From NCBI GenBank assembly GCA_020162035.1, contig JAIUNM010000024.1:1-55403 (forward strand): 55,403 nucleotides of DNA. The letters are read 5' to 3'. The position numbers were made by a program, and so were the translations under genes. Source of the DNA: Bacteroidota bacterium (GTDB lineage: Bacteria; Bacteroidota; Bacteroidia; B-17B0; Aurantibacillaceae). This document shows, piece after piece, positions 52,433 through 55,403 of this stretch; position 1 is the stretch's first letter, and each line of letters opens with the position of its first letter. The notes under the pieces were generated by a model, which saw nothing but the letters and a program-made list of their open reading frames with translations, was not told the DNA's origin and made no database searches.

Positions 52433-55403
52433 CTAATACTGTAATTGAACATAACCTTTCATAGGTTTAATATCATCAACTTTTAAATCGAGGATATAAT
52501 AATAAGTACCACTAGGTAATAAATCTTTACCTAAGCTCATTTGGTTTGGTTTACCATCCCATTTGTTATCGTAAGGGTTTTGGCTATACACCATATTACC
52601 CCATCTGTTAAATATTTGTAAGGTTGCTTTAGGGTAGCTTTCTAAACCTTTAATTTCAAAAAACTGATTGTGTACATCGCCATTAGGTGTAAATATTTCA
52701 GGCACTTCGCCTAAACCTTGTAACACTTTTATTTCAATAGTTGCAGTGCTTGTACAAGCACCATTTTGCGCCACTAACACTACTGTAAATGTACCTTGCG
52801 GGAAAGTATTACTTGGATTTACATCATTACTCACCGGTTGATTGTTACCAAACGACCAAGTGTAACTTGTTGCACCAGTACTTGTATTGTTAAAGTTTAC
52901 ACTTAATGGCGCAGGGCCAGTAATTGTATTTGTAGTAAAAGATGCCGCTACAGAATTAGAGTTAACTGCAATAGTTTGTGTTGAACTGCAATTTGTTGTT
53001 AAATCAGTTACCACAACTGTGTAAATGCCAGCAGCATTTACTTCTACACTCGATAAATTATTTGCACCCACAATTCCTGTACCTAACCAATTGTATGTAA
53101 CATTTAATGTGCTTATTGCATTTAAAGTTGTTGTTCCACCACCACAAGGTAATTGTCCTTGAGCGGCCGCAGTTAAACTAGGAGCAGTTATATTATTACT
53201 TACATTAATTGTTTGTGTAGTTGAACAACCATTAACCGTGTTAGTTACTACAACAGTATAAATACCCGCAGTTGAAGTTGATATAGTATTTGATGTTGCT
53301 CCTGTATTCCAACTATAAGTTGGGCTAGATGCATTGCTGCTTGCTGTTAAAGTAACTGTGCTTGTGCCAGGGACACAACTTATGCCCACACTGCTACTTG
53401 ATGCTATAGATAAACTAGGCACAGCACTTGTGCCATTTACATTTACTGTTAATGACGTGCTGCTACAACCTGTTAATGTGTTTGTTACGGTTAAACTGTA
53501 TGTGCCGTTTTGGTTAACTTGTACGCTACTATTGTTTGATGAACCTACAATTCCTAAACCTGACCAGGTGTAAGTTAAGTTTGCACTACTTGGTGTAAAG
53601 CTTGGAGCAATTGTAACTAATGTGTTTGTACAAGATAATGCTTGTGCTGTACCAGTACCTGCTACAAAACTTGGCGGTGTTGTGGCAGTACTTACTGTAA
53701 TAATTGTATTGGTAGGACAACCATTTGTTGCTGTAATTACCCCTGTATATGTACCAGCGGCACTAAATGTAACTACACTACTACTTGCACTGCCTACAAT
53801 GCCAGAAGAAGGACCCCATGTGTAAGAACTAACCGGAACAGTTGACGTAACTGTAACGCTTACACTTGGACTGCTTGATAAACAAGTTATACTTGGATTA
53901 TTGTTACTTAATGTAATAACCGGCGCACCAGCTGGCGGTGTAATGGTTGATACTTGTGCTGCAGATTTACAGCCATTTATTCCAACTGCAAATACACTAT
54001 ATGTTCCTCCTGCATTTACACTTAGAGTGCTTGTTGTTGCTCCTATTGTTCCTGTGCTTGACGACCAACTGTAACTGCTTGCGCCTGTAGCACTTGCTGT
54101 TAATATTGTGTTTGGAGGCGAACAAGCTAAAGTAAATGCTCCAGGTGATAATGCCACAGCAGTAGGTACTACAGTGCTTGCATTTACTGTTACTACTTGT
54201 GTGCCTTTACAGCCATTTACTGTATTTGTTACTACTACTGTATAAGATGTATTTGATGTTGGTGCAACTGTAATATTATTAGCGGTTGCGCCTGTGCTCC
54301 AACTGTATGTATATGCACTACTTGTTGGGCTAGGAACCGAGGTAATGGTTGCACTTGTATTATTACAATTTACCGAATTGCTTGATGTTGCATTAGGACT
54401 AACAGGCGCATTATTTGCTGTTACCACAAAGTTACCACTTGCTGAACAACCGTTATTAAATGTAATATTATACGTATAAGTTCCTGCTAATTGAGCGTTA
54501 ACTGTTGCTGTGTTGGTTGCACCCACTATACCTCCACCAGGGCCAGACCAGTTATAAGAACTTACCGTACCTGTTGTGCTTAATACAGATGTTACTAGTG
54601 TACTTGTACACGTAACCGTTCCTGATGTTGCAGATGCACTTACTGGTGATGCTCCAGAACTTGGACTAATTGTAAATACCATTGATGAAACGCAACCTGA
54701 GGTTGGATGTGTAACATTTGCGGTGTATGTTGTTGGGGTAGTTACATTTGCGGTTGCGGTGTTTGTTGCGCCTATAAAACCACCTCCACCACTTGTCCAA
54801 TTAATTGCTGAGCCTCCTGGGTTAACGCTAACACTTATAGCAACTACTGAACTTGAACCACAACCTAATGTTGGTGTTTGCGATGTACCTGCTGTTATAG
54901 TTGGTATAGCAATATTTTGTGTTACTGTTACTGTTCGTGTTGTGCCACTACTTGGGCAACCGTTAGAACTGTTTGTAACTACTAAAGTATATACACCCGC
55001 TGTTGCAACTGTTGGTGATTGTAATGATGATGTAAATGACGATGGACCACTCCATAAATATGAAACACCTGATGATGGGTTACCGGTTAAACCAACTGTT
55101 GTATTTGTACAGTTTAAAACACCGCTTGGCGATGCTAATGCTGTTGGTGTAATTACTGTTGTATTAATGTTTGCAGCTATTACTGAGGTTGAAGTACAAC
55201 CATTAAGTGTATTTAGTACACTAACCGTAAAGTTACCTCCACTTGTACTTGTGACACCTGTTGATGATGTGTTTGGTGAGGATATACTTGAACCCCCCGG
55301 TCCACTCCATGTTATATTATACAACGGTGTGTTAGCTGTGGTTGATAATGTTATGGCTGAATTTAAACAGGTTATTACTCCGCCTGTGCTTGGAGTGTTG
55401 GTT
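52433..55403 (-). CDS. Large secreted protein with ten Ig-like repeats, PKD domain and T9SS type B sorting domain, 5' partial
   Basis: At least 989 residues of a cell-surface protein. The frame stays open to the right edge, so the internal TTG at 55324 is not the start. Ten repeats of about 75-85 residues follow one another. Each has a Cys near its start (LNC, GCG, TCT, NCN, ACS, TCL, SCT, SCV, PCG and a first ITC), a Y-x-W core and NGC or an equivalent near its end, so each likely has one disulfide. A PKD domain (LSVNFNNTSTGATSYTWSFG) and the C-terminal T9SS type B domain (EIFTPNGDVHNQFFEIKGLE, IFNRWGNMVY, WDGKPN, GTYYYILDLK) end the protein. The likely role is adhesion or a surface filament; the ligand is unknown. 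Codon use is richer in GC (about 38-42% by sample) than its neighbours. Confidence 0.93.
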   Translation of the reverse strand, partial: TNTPSTGGVITCLNSAITLSTTANTPLYNITWSGPGGSSISSPNTSSTGVTSTSGGNFTVSVLNTLNGCTSTSVIAANINTTVITPTALASPSGVLNCTNTTVGLTGNPSSGVSYLWSGPSSFTSSLQSPTVATAGVYTLVVTNSSNGCPSSGTTRTVTVTQNIAIPTITAGTSQTPTLGCGSSSVVAISVSVNPGGSAINWTSGGGGFIGATNTATANVTTPTTYTANVTHPTSGCVSSMVFTISPSSGASPVSASATSGTVTCTSTLVTSVLSTTGTVSSYNWSGPGGGIVGATNTATVNAQLAGTYTYNITFNNGCSASGNFVVTANNAPVSPNATSSNSVNCNNTSATITSVPSPTSSAYTYSWSTGATANNITVAPTSNTSYTVVVTNTVNGCKGTQVVTVNASTVVPTAVALSPGAFTLACSPPNTILTASATGASSYSWSSSTGTIGATTSTLSVNAGGTYSVFAVGINGCKSAAQVSTITPPAGAPVITLSNNNPSITCLSSSPSVSVTVTSTVPVSSYTWGPSSGIVGSASSSVVTFSAAGTYTGVITATNGCPTNTIITVSTATTPPSFVAGTGTAQALSCTNTLVTIAPSFTPSSANLTYTWSGLGIVGSSNNSSVQVNQNGTYSLTVTNTLTGCSSTSLTVNVNGTSAVPSLSIASSSSVGISCVPGTSTVTLTASSNASSPTYSWNTGATSNTISTSTAGIYTVVVTNTVNGCSTTQTINVSNNITAPSLTAAAQGQLPCGGGTTTLNAISTLNVTYNWLGTGIVGANNLSSVEVNAAGIYTVVVTDLTTNCSSTQTIAVNSNSVAASFTTNTITGPAPLSVNFNNTSTGATSYTWSFGNNQPVSNDVNPSNTFPQGTFTVVLVAQNGACTSTATIEIKVLQGLGEVPEIFTPNGDVHNQFFEIKGLESYPKATLQIFNRWGNMVYSQNPYDNKWDGKPNQMSLGKDLLPSGTYYYILDLKVDDIKPMKGYVQLQY
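52925..55385 (-). repeat. Ten tandem Ig-like repeats within the edge surface protein
   Basis: Repeat units of about 230-255 bases encode an Ig-like domain with a Cys-x(~50-60)-NGC pattern and a W/Y core. Shared pieces are VSSYxWSGPGGGIVGATN, GTYTxxVTNTxNGC and STxxVTVN. Units are diverged (I judge them recognisable mainly at protein level), so this is an old array, not a recent slippage product. Boundaries are approximate. Confidence 0.8.

Noticed and set aside
53334..54479. Plus-strand open frames inside the Ig-repeat gene
   Set aside because: They are opposite-strand shadows of the repeats, low-complexity, and have no domain or start signal of their own.

Overview
The window is a stretch of chromosome from an AT-rich member of the Bacteroidota. 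Genes average roughly 27-32% GC by eye. The evidence for this phylum is type IX secretion (T9SS) sorting domains of type A and type B, SusC/TonB-type outer-membrane receptors, DUF5689 and DUF5606 proteins, a PorE-like OmpA protein with TPR and PD40 repeats, a stand-alone GlmU-family protein, and promoters of the TTTG-N19-TAnnTTTG type. I cannot fix the genus. I see no rRNA, tRNA, CRISPR array, prophage or insertion sequence, so most of the window reads as ordinary core chromosome with accessory surface functions.

Layout. Bases 1-956: 3' part of a secreted PKD/T9SS type B protein. 1138-5387 (-): ligA, an HTTM membrane protein and a methyltransferase. 5429-10598: a divergent locus with a secreted EEP-family nuclease/phosphatase on one side and a TonB receptor plus DUF5689 lipoprotein on the other; the receptor has a double-hairpin leader. 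10649-11190: a terminator and a truncated MazE-like antitoxin. 11191-17346: a glycan cluster (GT39, epimerase, GT2, GT8, two methyltransferases). 17478-22152: a small membrane protein, a TonB receptor with a His/Cys-rich partner, a lipoprotein and plsY. 22260-23534: glutamate dehydrogenase. 23716-26738 (+): membrane protein, TPR histidine kinase and NarL-type regulator in one operon. 26746-30901 (-): MlaD, two Fe-S proteins of the heterodisulfide-reductase type and a TPR lipoprotein. 30948-33987: TrmH-like methylase, two divergent peroxiredoxins, dnaN. 34079-37952: a barrel-like protein and a two-gene secreted-protein operon. 38038-43447: pabB, a GlmU-family gene, lolD, an SLC13 transporter and a formimidoylglutamase-like gene. 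43492-49003: SF1 helicase, lytic transglycosylase, trmB, DUF5606 protein, hemW. 49113-51179: PorE-like OmpA protein. 51486-52235: LytTR regulator. 52433-55403: a second large T9SS type B protein with ten Ig-like repeats, cut by the window edge.

How the genes fit together. Housekeeping genes (ligA, dnaN, trmB, plsY, hemW, lolD) alternate with envelope functions. Several units look like substrate-capture systems: nuclease plus TonB receptor plus lipoprotein (probably nucleic acid or phosphodiester use), and His/Cys-rich protein plus TonB receptor (probably metal uptake). The large exported proteins at both ends, the T9SS type A protein and the PorE-like protein point to a cell with an active T9SS and perhaps surface adhesion or gliding. 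Both edge proteins are truncated at their 5' ends, and their repeat DNA is clearly richer in GC than the rest of the window.

No unmistakably new defence or mobile system is visible. The best leads are the structured leader at 6673-6712, the nuclease/TonB/DUF5689 locus, and the small His/Cys-rich protein upstream of its TonB receptor with an inverted repeat between them.
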